Of a DNA stretch of 40,641 nt, positions 33,727 to 40,641 are shown piece after piece; within the stretch, counting starts at the first letter, position 1; each line of letters opens with the position of its first letter. This stretch comes from Bdellovibrio sp. GTDB lineage: Bacteria; Bdellovibrionota; Bdellovibrionia; Bdellovibrionales; Bdellovibrionaceae. The notes beneath the pieces are model-generated. The model saw nothing but the letters and a program-made list of their open reading frames with translations. It made no database searches and was not told where the DNA came from. The translations under genes were made by a program, and so were the position numbers. The stretch lies in contig JANYDD010000066.1 of assembly GCA_025359945.1 (NCBI GenBank), positions 1 through 40,641 on the forward strand. The letters run 5' to 3'.

Positions 33727-33936
33727 ATGATCGACCAACGAGTTCAAAAATCATTCATCCATTATTTTTCAATTTTACCTGATCCGAGGGATGATCTCAA
33801 ATTTCTGTTCTCGCACTCTGACTTTCCAAAAGTTGAACCACTTCACATTGAGGCTCAATTGTGGATCGAGCCTTCTTCCGAATGGATCTCAACCTATGAG
33901 CATTGTTTCTCTCAAGACGAAGAAGCGTGCAAATGA
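33727..33936 (+). CDS. small protein at the head of the FosA-like operon
   Basis: 69 residues. ATG 33727 is chosen because GGAGGT stands 6 nt upstream; the frame is open from 33691, but those codons contain the palindrome and the ribosome binding site. Sequence acidic and aromatic (FIHYFSILPDPRDDLKFLF, EAQLWIEPSSEWI); no signal peptide, no known family. Its TGA overlaps the ATG of the FosA-like gene (ATGA), so it is translated with it. Confidence 0.6.
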   Translation: MIDQRVQKSFIHYFSILPDPRDDLKFLFSHSDFPKVEPLHIEAQLWIEPSSEWISTYEHCFSQDEEACK

Positions 33937-34394
33937 TTAGCGGAATAAATCACGTCACAATAGCCGTTTCCAATTTGGATCAATGCTTTGCCTTCTACCA
34001 TGAAATCCTGGGTTTCAAAGCTTTGGCAAAACGCCGAAAGCAGTCGGCTTATCTTTTATCATGGTCGGATTGGATTGTTTTGGTCCAAGATGAAAATGTA
34101 GAGGGGCTAACATCCCCTAAGTCATACGCTCACTTAGCATTTTCAGTAGCCGAAGGTGATCTTTTAAAAATGTCAGAAAAAATAAGAAAATCAGGGGCTG
34201 ACGTCTGGCAAGAAAACTCAAGCCCAGGTGAATCGCTCTACTTTCTAGATCCGAGCGGCAATCCACGTGAAATTCATTGTGGCGATTGGAAATCGCGCTT
34301 GCAGTGGTTGAAGGACATTCCGACGGATGAGGTAATACTCTATGAACAGAAAAATCGGAATGCTCAAATGACTTACTTCTCCCGAGCATTATAA
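33933..34394 (+). CDS. FosA-like VOC-family protein (possible fosfomycin thiol transferase)
   Basis: Vicinal oxygen chelate fold. Numbered from ATG 33933, metal ligands His7 (NHVTIAV), His67 (YAHLAF) and Glu113 (REIHCGD) match those of FosA, and Thr9, Ser97, Ser101, Tyr103 and Arg122 fall on FosA active-site positions in SSPGESLYFLDPSG and WKSRL. The position equivalent to Lys90 is Gln93, so fosfomycin activity is uncertain. FosA adds glutathione to fosfomycin; related VOC proteins have other substrates. Length 153 is longer than FosA (about 135): the last residues after about 146 come from a frame that appears shifted relative to the next gene (see the PaiB-like entry). Overlaps the preceding gene by ATGA. 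Confidence 0.85.
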   Translation: MISGINHVTIAVSNLDQCFAFYHEILGFKALAKRRKQSAYLLSWSDWIVLVQDENVEGLTSPKSYAHLAFSVAEGDLLKMSEKIRKSGADVWQENSSPGESLYFLDPSGNPREIHCGDWKSRLQWLKDIPTDEVILYEQKNRNAQMTYFSRAL

Positions 34395-35004
34395 AGAAAA
34401 CCGAAGCGAGCTGATCTATCAAATCATTAGGGATTACAGTTTTGCGACAATTATAACCCAATCGCCAGATAGTCCTTTAGTAAGTCATCTTCCACTTTTA
34501 CTTGAAGTTACGGAAAGTGGGCCGGTCTTAATCGGTCACTGTGCTAAAGCAAATCCCCAGTGGAAACAGTTTGCCGATGGTCAGAAACTGACCTCCATAT
34601 TTCACGGGCCGCATTCTTATATTTCTCCCGCGTGTTATGAACCAAAATCCGATAGTGTTCCGACATGGAATTACGCGACCGTTCACATCCAGGGGGTTGC
34701 TTCGATTGGCTCTGCTACTGAAGAAGTGTTTGAAGTGCTTCAGAAGACTGTCCAGCAGTTTGAAAATGAATATGCTACTGGTTGGACTTTGCCAGACGTA
34801 CCTAACGAAGAACTGAGCCAGCTTCTTCGACAAATTGTCGCTTTTCAAATCAAAGTGAAAGACATCCAAGCGAAATTTAAATTGAGCCAGAAGCAAAACT
34901 CCAAAGATCGAAATAACGTCATCGAGAATCTTTCTAAAATGAATGAAGCACAACAAAGCGTAGCGAATCTGATGCGTGATGTTCTTAAGTCTGGTGGCGA
35001 ATGA
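34372..35004 (+). CDS. PaiB-like FMN-binding split-barrel protein, start codon missing (apparent frameshift)
   Basis: From 34372 the frame is open to the TGA at 35002-35004. It encodes a clear PaiB-type protein: PEHYKENRSELIYQIIRDYSFATIITQ, LVSHLPLLLE, SIFHGPHSYISPACY, VPTWNYATVHIQG and a C-terminal helical tail. No ATG, GTG or TTG precedes the conserved core in this frame, and a TGA lies at 34369. Removing one base near 34377-34383 makes ATG 34368 read MTYFPEHYKENR, which fits PaiB N-termini, and also joins it in frame to the upstream FosA-like protein (33933-35004, 356 residues). PaiB proteins bind FMN and are linked to stress and protease gene control. The stop overlaps the next ATG (ATGA). 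Confidence 0.75.
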   Translation, partial: LTSPEHYKENRSELIYQIIRDYSFATIITQSPDSPLVSHLPLLLEVTESGPVLIGHCAKANPQWKQFADGQKLTSIFHGPHSYISPACYEPKSDSVPTWNYATVHIQGVASIGSATEEVFEVLQKTVQQFENEYATGWTLPDVPNEELSQLLRQIVAFQIKVKDIQAKFKLSQKQNSKDRNNVIENLSKMNEAQQSVANLMRDVLKSGGE

Positions 35005-35918
35005 AGCGGCTTCAAGCGAATCCACATTATCTGCTGGTCATTGCAGCCATACTGCAAATCGTATGGCGTTTTGTTCCCAGTGCATCAAAAATGGTGATTG
35101 ATGAAATCCCTGTGGAACTTTACATCGCCGTTCGTTGGAGTATTTCAGGCGCGATATTCGCTCTTTATCTTTTTATTACAAAAAGTTGGCGGCGAATGTC
35201 TTTAAAAGATTTTGCCGTTGTTTCGTTTCTTGGTATTTGCGGATACGGACTGGCCTCTGTCGGAACTCTTTATGGATTGAAAACAGGTGGTGTTACAAAT
35301 TTTGCTCTTTTAAGTGCGCTGGGGCCTGCAATCACCTCAGTGATTGCTATCTGGATTTTGAAAGAACGCCCCGAGCGAATTTTTTTATTCGCTTTACCCA
35401 TCAGCATTTTAGGTCTTTTGCTTTTGGTTTTTGGGAAATATCAGGTTTCGTCTTTTGATGTCGCAGGCCTAAGCGCGGCCTTCATTGTTTTTGGGTACAT
35501 TCTTGAAGCGTTCGTTTTTGTGTTTTCGAAAAAATTTAAAGCTCGAGTAAGTGCCGCACAGTATCTCGCGGTGGCACAGATTTCCGCAGCTTCTATTACT
35601 TGGCTGCTGCAATTGACTTCGTTTCATCAGGTCCATCAACTCCAAGATTTAAGTTTCAAGGGTGTATGGGCTGCTATTTTTGTATCTGTTGTGGCGTGTG
35701 TGCTATGTTATGCCGTATTGTATTGGCTTCTTAAGCACATGGACGGTCATAGACTTGCTTTGTTCGATGCCTTCCATGCGCTATCAGCGACATTGTTTGG
35801 ATACTTCATTTTTCACGAGAATCTTAGGCCACTTATGCTTGTAGGTGGTGCTTTAATTTTATTGGGTCTGGTCACCGGCAACTGGCCGAAAAAGATCACG
35901 GAGGAAATTCCTGTATGA
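35001..35918 (+). CDS. EamA/DMT-family transporter
   Basis: Ten predicted membrane helices in two EamA repeats of about 140 residues (first ending near ILGLLLLVFGKY, second near LILLGLVTGNW), as in drug/metabolite exporters such as RhaT/YdcZ relatives. Typical segments are GLKTGGVTNFALLSALGPAITSV in the first half and VVACVLCYAVLYWLLKHMDG in the second. 305 residues, complete. Overlaps both neighbours by ATGA. Substrate unknown; with a FosA-like protein beside it, export of a toxic or modified compound is possible (inference). Confidence 0.9.
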   Translation: MKRLQANPHYLLVIAAILQIVWRFVPSASKMVIDEIPVELYIAVRWSISGAIFALYLFITKSWRRMSLKDFAVVSFLGICGYGLASVGTLYGLKTGGVTNFALLSALGPAITSVIAIWILKERPERIFLFALPISILGLLLLVFGKYQVSSFDVAGLSAAFIVFGYILEAFVFVFSKKFKARVSAAQYLAVAQISAASITWLLQLTSFHQVHQLQDLSFKGVWAAIFVSVVACVLCYAVLYWLLKHMDGHRLALFDAFHALSATLFGYFIFHENLRPLMLVGGALILLGLVTGNWPKKITEEIPV

Positions 35919-36556
35919 AAATTAAATCAATTATTTTTGATTGCGATGGCGTTTTGATAGATAGCGAAATCATCGCAAATCGTATCGAAGTTGAAGTAAA
36001 GACTGAACTGGGTTTTTCGATCACGCTTGAAGAACAACTTAAAAAGTTCGTGGGTCTTGGGATGAGTCATCCCGTCATGCAGGCGGAATTGCGAAGATTG
36101 CCGGCTGACTACTGGCAAATTGTGGATGATCGAGTGAAAGTCGCTTACATCAACGAGCTAAAAGCTATCGATGGTGTTGTTGAAATTCTAGAACAGTTGT
36201 CTCTTCCTAAATGTGTCGCTTCGAGTAGCGAACCTGAATGGCTCGCATTCAAACTTGAACATACAAAACTGGCTCGTCATTTTCCAGATGCCGTTTTTAG
36301 CGGACGTATGGTCAAAAATAGCAAACCTGCGCCGGATCTTTTTTTGTTGGCTCTCGAGAAGATGGGCTGGCGCGCTGCAAGCTGCTTGGTCATCGAAGAC
36401 AGTGTCGCTGGAGTCGAAGCTGGAAAAGCGGCTGGCCTGACTGTTTGTGGGTTTACGGGCGGAGCTCACATTTATCCCGGCCACGCTGAAAGACTTATTA
36501 CAGCCGGGGCTGATCACATGATTTCCCATTTTAGACAGATCGAGAGGTTCATGTGA
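35915..36556 (+). CDS. HAD-superfamily phosphatase (beta-phosphoglucomutase-like)
   Basis: Motif I IFDCDGVLIDSE (Asp9 nucleophile, Asp11), motif II around CVASSSEP, motif III Lys in NSKPAPDLFL, motif IV IEDSVAGVEAG. The cap domain between motifs I and II is alpha-helical (subfamily IA). 213 residues, complete. Substrate could be a sugar phosphate or other small phosphate ester. ATGA overlap with the transporter gene; last member of the coupled run, followed by a 6-bp palindromic hairpin at 36567-36583. Confidence 0.9.
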   Translation: MKIKSIIFDCDGVLIDSEIIANRIEVEVKTELGFSITLEEQLKKFVGLGMSHPVMQAELRRLPADYWQIVDDRVKVAYINELKAIDGVVEILEQLSLPKCVASSSEPEWLAFKLEHTKLARHFPDAVFSGRMVKNSKPAPDLFLLALEKMGWRAASCLVIEDSVAGVEAGKAAGLTVCGFTGGAHIYPGHAERLITAGADHMISHFRQIERFM

Positions 36557-36566
36557 CGAATTTAAA

Positions 36567-36583
36567 TCGAGAGAAATTCTCGA
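36567..36583 (+). other. short hairpin after the HAD gene
   Basis: Perfect inverted repeat TCGAGA/TCTCGA with a 5-nt loop, 11 nt after the stop codon. No T-tract follows, so it is not a classical terminator; it could stabilise the 3' end of the operon mRNA. Confidence 0.35.
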
Positions 36584-36664
36584 CCGCCAAAGTCGATTGA
36601 ATACACTCGTATCGGACACTTTGCCCTGATTTTAAGTTAAGCAACAAGTGAAAGGAGCCCATCG

Positions 36665-37507
36665 ATGAACGGCAAATTTAATTCTAAATCTTTGATGGCC
36701 TCAGCTCATTTGCCTCAACATCATTATCTACTTAAACAGATTTTTTATTTTTTCGACCAACTCCCCGAAATCAAAGGTGCCTTCGTCAGTGGTAGTACGG
36801 CCTCTGGCGGAATGGATGAATTCAGTGACCTGGACATCGGCTTCTTGGTTTCGGACAAGGCAGCTCGCGATCAACTTTGGAAAAACCGATGGAACTGGGA
36901 TATTGCGGCTTGGTTTCACCGATTTGATGCCGATCATGTAAAGCCCTACTTCGTTATCTATTTTTTCGAGCCCAGCATTCATGTTGATCTTAATTTCTAT
37001 ATTGAATCAGATTTGCCTTCTTTTGCGGGAGCACCATATGTGAAAGCATGGGGTGACGATGTGGAATTTGAAAAGTGGCCTGTTCAAGTTAATGGTGCAC
37101 CACCGCTATCGGTAGATTGGAATACGGTCGTAAACGATGACGAGCGCTTCTGGGCATGGATTCATTTTAGCTGCAGCCATGCCCTTCGAGGCGAATATTA
37201 CGCTGCGGCTTTTTTCATGAAAGATTTGAGAAAAATTGTTGAAACCTGGCATGCCAAATTGAGTGGGGCTACAGCTTTTCATTCTCGAAAGACCGAGTCA
37301 CGTTGGTCTCCTGATTTTATTTCCCAAATGAATACTATCTTTGCGGTCCCGAATCGAACTTCAATTGCAGGTGCTTTTCGAACGCTTATAAAAATTCAAA
37401 CAGAACAGCGACGCCTCCTTGCAGCTCAGCAGAAGGTGAAGTGGAAAACTTCTGAGGCCGCTATTCAGAAAATGACCGCGATGATTACCCAGCTGGAGGC
37501 CCGATGA
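36665..37507 (+). CDS. nucleotidyltransferase-domain protein (aminoglycoside adenylyltransferase-like)
   Basis: The polymerase-beta-type nucleotidyltransferase motif is clear: VSGSTASGGMDEFSDLDIGF with Gly43-Ser44 and Asp55, Asp57; IHVDLNFYI provides the third acidic residue. A helical C-terminal domain follows (about 150-280). Related to ANT-type and stand-alone antitoxin-like transferases; without an adjacent HEPN toxin and at 280 residues, an antibiotic- or metabolite-modifying enzyme is more likely. Start ATG with AAGGAG 8 nt upstream. Coupled by ATGA to the SnoaL-like gene. Confidence 0.85.
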   Translation: MNGKFNSKSLMASAHLPQHHYLLKQIFYFFDQLPEIKGAFVSGSTASGGMDEFSDLDIGFLVSDKAARDQLWKNRWNWDIAAWFHRFDADHVKPYFVIYFFEPSIHVDLNFYIESDLPSFAGAPYVKAWGDDVEFEKWPVQVNGAPPLSVDWNTVVNDDERFWAWIHFSCSHALRGEYYAAAFFMKDLRKIVETWHAKLSGATAFHSRKTESRWSPDFISQMNTIFAVPNRTSIAGAFRTLIKIQTEQRRLLAAQQKVKWKTSEAAIQKMTAMITQLEAR

Positions 37508-37920
37508 AATATGATTCTGATCAAGAGTTGCCGATGCAAATGTGGCGGCATTTCAAAGCAAAGGAATGGGACCTAGCTCAAAATCTTCTATCCGAAGATT
37601 TCAGGGCTTACTGGCCGCAATCTAACGAGACATTTTCAGGTCCTCAAAACTTCATTGAGGTGAATCGTATTTATCCGGTAACAAATGTCGTCGAAATTAT
37701 TGATTCCCATCACTCCTACGACCAGTGGGAGCACCTTCAGAAAGTAACAACCGGAGTTTATATTCATTCCAAAATGCCAGACGGAAAAGAAATGAAGTTA
37801 TATGCGATTTTATTTTTTGAAGTCACGGACGGTAAAATTGCATCTTTGAAAGAATATTTCGCGGACACTTACCCAGCTCCCGAATGGCGCAGTCATTTGG
37901 TGGCGGAAGCTATACGATAA
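37504..37920 (+). CDS. SnoaL-like / NTF2-fold protein
   Basis: 138 residues with the cone-shaped NTF2-fold pattern: a helix (QMWRHFKAKEWDLAQNLLSEDFRAYWP), YPVTNVVEIIDSHH and a final strand ITDGKIASLKEY-like segment (VTDGKIASLKEYFADTYPAP). This fold is used by small isomerases, hydrolases and binding proteins, so substrate cannot be named. Overlaps the nucleotidyltransferase gene by ATGA. Confidence 0.8.
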   Translation: MKYDSDQELPMQMWRHFKAKEWDLAQNLLSEDFRAYWPQSNETFSGPQNFIEVNRIYPVTNVVEIIDSHHSYDQWEHLQKVTTGVYIHSKMPDGKEMKLYAILFFEVTDGKIASLKEYFADTYPAPEWRSHLVAEAIR

Positions 37921-37941
37921 ATTAAAAAAGAGGAGAAACTC

Positions 37942-38598
37942 ATGGCTAAAAAAACTGATTTTAAAAAACGACCACAAGATCAGATCTTCACGCTTCATAT
38001 TTCATTGGAAGATGTAAGCCCTAGTGTTTGGCGGCGGCTTATGGTTCCTGGCCTATTTACTTTAGACAAACTCCATTCGGTCCTTCAAATGGTTATGGGA
38101 TGGCAGATGTCCCACCGCTACGATTTCGAAATAAATAAAGAGCGATATGCCGCACCGGATGATTTTGACGAGACGAAAGTTAAATCATTAGCGGCAAGCC
38201 TAACCGCTGCGGTTAAAGAACAAAAGACATTTTTTTACAACTATGACTTTGGCGATAGTTGGCGCCATAAGATTACGGTCGAAGAAATTCAAGCTCGAGA
38301 CGAGGCCTTCAACTATCCAATTTGCATCGGCGGCGAAAATGCTTGTCCACCGGAAGACTGTGGCGGAGCTCCGGGCTTTGACGAACTTAAGAAAACCCTC
38401 GCCGACAAAAAAAGTTTCGATCATCAAGAAATGCTTCAATGGGTGGGCGGCTATTTCGATCCAAAGTCGTTTGATGCCAATCGGATCAACCGCGACATGC
38501 TTTGGATGATAGATTGGAATCGTGAGCCGAATGACCAGGGGTTATATCTTCCTTTTAATGGTGAGGAATCAGAACTTCGAAATGGGATGGATTCATGA
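37942..38598 (+). CDS. plasmid pRiA4b ORF-3-like family protein
   Basis: 218 residues. Family hallmarks: LHISLEDVSPSVWRRLMVPG, LDKLHSVLQMVMGWQMSHRYDFEI, FFYNYDFGDSWRHKITVEE, and CIGGENACPPEDCGGAPGFDEL, which are diagnostic of PF07929-type proteins often carried by plasmids, integrons and islands. Biochemical function unknown. Start ATG with GAGGAG 7 nt upstream; separate from the upstream pair by 21 nt. Confidence 0.9.
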   Translation: MAKKTDFKKRPQDQIFTLHISLEDVSPSVWRRLMVPGLFTLDKLHSVLQMVMGWQMSHRYDFEINKERYAAPDDFDETKVKSLAASLTAAVKEQKTFFYNYDFGDSWRHKITVEEIQARDEAFNYPICIGGENACPPEDCGGAPGFDELKKTLADKKSFDHQEMLQWVGGYFDPKSFDANRINRDMLWMIDWNREPNDQGLYLPFNGEESELRNGMDS

Positions 38599-38669
38599 GA
38601 ATGCAAACCATATGGAACATCATGGCATGTTTTCTTCTGCCTTTCTCAGTTTTTAAGAGGAAATAAACA

Positions 38670-39266
38670 ATGAAAAACATCTTTTTACTGATGGCATTAT
38701 TCGTTTCGTTTTTCAGTCTAAGTGCATGCGCTTCCCAACGAGTTGCGCGCATTGAAAATAAAATTCCTAATTTTTCCGTCGTAGAATATAAAGTTCAACT
38801 TAAACCAAATTTTTTGAATCAATCCATCGAAGGCCTAACTGAGCTTTCGTTGAACTTTGAATCTGGTGCAAAAGAGTCATTTTTTAACGTCAACGATCTT
38901 GTAGTTGATGAGGCGAAATCTGAAATAGGAAATCTTGATTGGAAACAATCTGGCAGCAGGCTTGAGATTCGTTTTTCTGACGCTCCGAAAAAGCTCACCA
39001 TTCGATATGATGGCAAGCCCGCAAAGGGGCTCAATTGGGGAAACAAATTTGTTTACTCGGCCTATTTTACTTGTGACTGGATGATTTGCAATGAGGAACC
39101 CAGTCCTAAAAGTAAATTGGATCTAACTCTGATTGTACCATTGAATTTCAAGACGACGGCGAGCGGAAATTTAATCGATGTGCAAAAGGATAAAGAAGGC
39201 CTTTCGCACCATCACTGGCGTGAAGACAAACCTTATTCAACTTACATCTTTGGATTTGCCGCATGA
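38670..39266 (+). pseudogene. M1-family aminopeptidase, N-terminal fragment (interrupted)
   Basis: Signal peptide with lipobox LSAC (Cys19), then the N-terminal saddle domain of M1 peptidases: YDGKPAKGLNWG, FTCDWMICNEEPSPKSKLDLTLIVP and PYSTYIFGFAA. It stops at TGA 39264-39266, exactly where family members continue GFAxGEF; the next codons in the same frame read EFHEAQLKQKSGTVLT before another TGA at 39315-39317. So a GGA-to-TGA change and a further stop seem to have removed the whole catalytic domain (no HExxH gene follows). AGAGGAAATAAACA precedes the ATG. It may still make a secreted 198-residue domain. Confidence 0.7.
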
Positions 39267-39420
39267 GAGTTTCACGAAGCCCAATTGAAACAAAAAAGCG
39301 GAACAGTTTTAACCTGAGAAAGATCCAAGGATCTTTCTGTCTCGAGTTTTTAGCGCCAACTTTGACTTTAATAACCGCTACGTTGCAAACTATAAAGTCT
39401 AGGCTGATGCCCAATTTTAG

Positions 39421-39750
39421 GTTTGGTTTTTAAAAATCGGGTTTTTTCCGGGCCGACTATTTAGTCTTGGGGCTCATGCTAATTTTTATGGAAGTTGTGA
39501 TGATCCAGATAACAATTACTGCACTGAGTTTATTGGTTCAATTTATACCGATCAAAATCAGAAAATCGAATACTGCGCGCTCGGGTCAGGGAACGGAAAG
39601 CTGACAAGTGAACATTGCGCATCTGGTTTAAAGCCAGGTTGTCGTTTCAATGCCAAGCAAGAAAATGAGAATGTTTTGTATGGATACGGAAACGTCCGAG
39701 ACGTACTACGCGCCACCTGTAGGCGAATCGGCGGAGAACTTCAGGAATAA
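39421..39750 (+). pseudogene. cysteine-rich secreted-type ORF without a start codon
   Basis: Open between TAG 39418-39420 and TAA 39748-39750 with no ATG, GTG or TTG near its beginning. The translation around 39481 reads SLGAHA-NFYGSCDDPDNNYC, where AHA/N looks like a signal-peptidase site, then YCALG, EHCASGLKPGC and RATCRR: six to seven Cys in about 90 residues, the mark of a secreted disulfide-rich protein. The hydrophobic part of the signal peptide is not in the same frame upstream, so the 5' end is probably broken by an indel or deletion. No family recognised. Confidence 0.5.
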
Positions 39751-39753
39751 TGT

Positions 39754-40005
39754 TTATGCCCAACTTCTTCGGAGACGATAGCTTCCTTCAATTGAAAGAA
39801 GGGAACCCAACGTAGCTCCGATAATCCAAAGAAAAGCAAATACACTAACAATTTCTCCTCCAAAAAAATAAAAGGAGGACAAGGAAATTAAAGCCAAGAT
39901 GCTAGTTTGCAACCACTCATATCTTTTAACCGATTCAAGCTCTTCAAGGTTGAGAGCAAAATTAGAGAGAATAAGTCGTCGCCATAAAAAATACGCCACA
40001 AGCAA
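39754..40005 (-). CDS. small membrane protein
   Basis: 83 residues from a TTG at 40005, with no visible ribosome binding site, so the start is uncertain. Two hydrophobic segments (about 33-48 and 50-70) follow a charged stretch (LNLEELESVKRYEW). No family recognised. It is 16 nt downstream of the 85-residue membrane protein and probably in the same transcript. Confidence 0.5.
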   Translation of the reverse strand: MLVAYFLWRRLILSNFALNLEELESVKRYEWLQTSILALISLSSFYFFGGEIVSVFAFLWIIGATLGSLLSIEGSYRLRRSWA

Positions 40006-40021
40006 GCATACAAAAATTGTG

Positions 40022-40279
40022 TCAGCCTATTTTCATAAACCAATCTGTTAACGACTGCTCAGTATTAAAGGGATTAAGACCAAATTGATTACAAATTGCA
40101 AGCGACAAGAATCCCACGACAACATGAATTCCTAAAACTTTCGAAAAGACAAACCAAGGATTTGGAAAAATTCGCGCACGTATTTTCTCGTAAAGAGATG
40201 ATGGAGCTTGAAGGTGGCTTGCATCACCTTCTAAAAATTCGTTATAATCATTAATCCAGGAGTTTTTATCAGAAACCAT
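40022..40279 (-). CDS. small single-pass membrane protein, possible anti-sigma factor
   Basis: ATG 40279 is chosen over 40297 because GAAGGAG stands 5 nt upstream of it, at the end of the sigma-like gene. 85 residues: about 45 cytoplasmic residues (WINDYNEFLEGDASHLQAPSS), a membrane helix (about 47-65, GIHVVVGFLSLAI) and a short tail. Position right after a sigma-region-4 gene and the topology suggest an anti-sigma partner, but no zinc-anti-sigma motif (HxxxCxxC) is present. Confidence 0.6.
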   Translation of the reverse strand: MVSDKNSWINDYNEFLEGDASHLQAPSSLYEKIRARIFPNPWFVFSKVLGIHVVVGFLSLAICNQFGLNPFNTEQSLTDWFMKIG

Positions 40280-40281
40280 TT

Positions 40282-40473
40282 TTACTCCTTCTTCCATATT
40301 TCGCGAAGCTTGCTAAGGCCCCGGCTAACAAGTTTGCGAGCATTATCCTCTGATGTTGAAAGTTTTACGGCAATCTCCTCGAATGTTGCCTCATCAAAAA
40401 CCCTTAAGCCCACAGCTTGTTTTTGATTGAGTGGTAACTGATCTTCCCCCAAAAAAACGGACACAAAATTCAT
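40282..40473 (-). CDS. sigma-70 region 4-like protein (no region 2)
   Basis: 63 residues. LPLNQKQAVGLRVFDEATFEEIAVKLSTSEDNARKLVSRGLSKLREI is a sigma region 4 helix-turn-helix as in ECF sigma factors, which recognises -35 elements. No region 2 is encoded: the same frame is closed by TGA shortly upstream, and the upstream open frame ends on the ATG (ATGA) and does not look like sigma. It could be a small DNA-binding regulator, a truncated sigma factor or the product of a frameshift. The gene lies 2 nt before the small membrane protein. Confidence 0.6.
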   Translation of the reverse strand: MNFVSVFLGEDQLPLNQKQAVGLRVFDEATFEEIAVKLSTSEDNARKLVSRGLSKLREIWKKE

Positions 40474-40641
40474 GCTGCGAGCGCCAAGGGAATATCAATG
40501 TGTAAATGCTCATGCCATTTCAATGGAAAATCTAAAATCCCATGACCCTCTGGACAAAATTCTGGAACCCAGAAAGTTTCTCGGTCGGGCTCTTGTTCAA
40601 TGGCCCTACGTGGATTTGCAACGTGACCAATCCACGGACCA
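40470..40641 (-). CDS. 3' end of a gene running off the right edge
   Basis: The minus-strand frame is open from the window edge to TGA 40472-40470, giving 56 residues that read WIGHVANPRRAIEQ, FWVPEFCPEGHGILDF and HLHIDIPLALAA. The stop overlaps the ATG of the sigma-region-4 gene (ATGA), the usual form of operon coupling here. No family recognised. Confidence 0.5.
   Translation of the reverse strand, partial: GPWIGHVANPRRAIEQEPDRETFWVPEFCPEGHGILDFPLKWHEHLHIDIPLALAA

Noticed and set aside
36557-36664. Integron attC site (GTTAAGC before the nucleotidyltransferase gene)
   Set aside because: A GTTRRRY-like word is present, but no matching RYYYAAC partner or attC hairpin is found; the upstream palindrome is unrelated.
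1-40641. CRISPR array, insertion sequence or prophage genes
   Set aside because: No regularly spaced short repeats with unique spacers, no transposase, integrase or phage structural gene was seen. The only tandem array is the coding repeat at 1318-3063.

Overview
The window reads as one contig from a Gram-negative predator-type bacterium, most likely Bdellovibrionota. This is inferred from the combination of ClpS/ClpA, HtpX, Slt, Lnt, MutS2, Hsp33, bifunctional PutA, rhomboid and RDD proteins with many lipoproteins and secreted or membrane proteases, frequent GTG/TTG starts and moderate GC. No rRNA or phylogenetic marker was available, so this placement is an inference.

Layout. 1-591 is mostly non-coding, with a possible gene running off the left edge on the minus strand. 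592-3076 is a lipoprotein built of ten 59-residue beta-propeller-like (delta-60 type) repeats, split by a one-base insertion. 3435-15838 is a plus-strand house-keeping and envelope block: clpS-clpA, htpX, a lytic transglycosylase, a membrane-anchored subtilase, and lnt-mutS2, with one zinc-ribbon membrane gene on the minus strand. 16080-20636 carries proteins of unknown role, including a proline-free coiled coil of about 400 residues fused to an Hsp20-like domain. 20746-23633 (minus) holds a matrixin-like lipoprotein protease, an OmpR-type response regulator without an adjacent kinase, and Hsp33. 23698-27748 (plus) is an apparent operon of a SixA-like phosphatase, a FAH-family hydrolase and PutA. 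27681-33387 (minus) holds a rhomboid/RDD module, a Fis-type DNA-binding protein, a charged protein of unknown role and a metallo-beta-lactamase-fold hydrolase.

A tRNA-Arg(TCG) at 33449-33525 marks a change of style. Beyond it lies an accessory region: a palindrome-controlled, ATGA-coupled run of a 69-residue protein, a FosA-like VOC protein, a PaiB-like FMN-binding protein, an EamA transporter and a HAD phosphatase; then a nucleotidyltransferase, a SnoaL-like protein and a pRiA4b ORF-3-like protein. It ends in decaying genes (an M1 aminopeptidase remnant and a start-less cysteine-rich secreted ORF) and a minus-strand sigma-region-4 / small membrane protein cassette at the right edge.

The most interesting items are the coiled-coil/Hsp20 protein, the PaiB gene whose frame joins the FosA-like gene if one base is removed (356 residues), the RDD-rhomboid coupled pair, the 17-bp operator-like palindrome, the region-4-only sigma cassette and a probable ATC start codon. 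Two one-base insertions and a nonsense-interrupted gene mean that read-level checks are needed before calling true pseudogenes.
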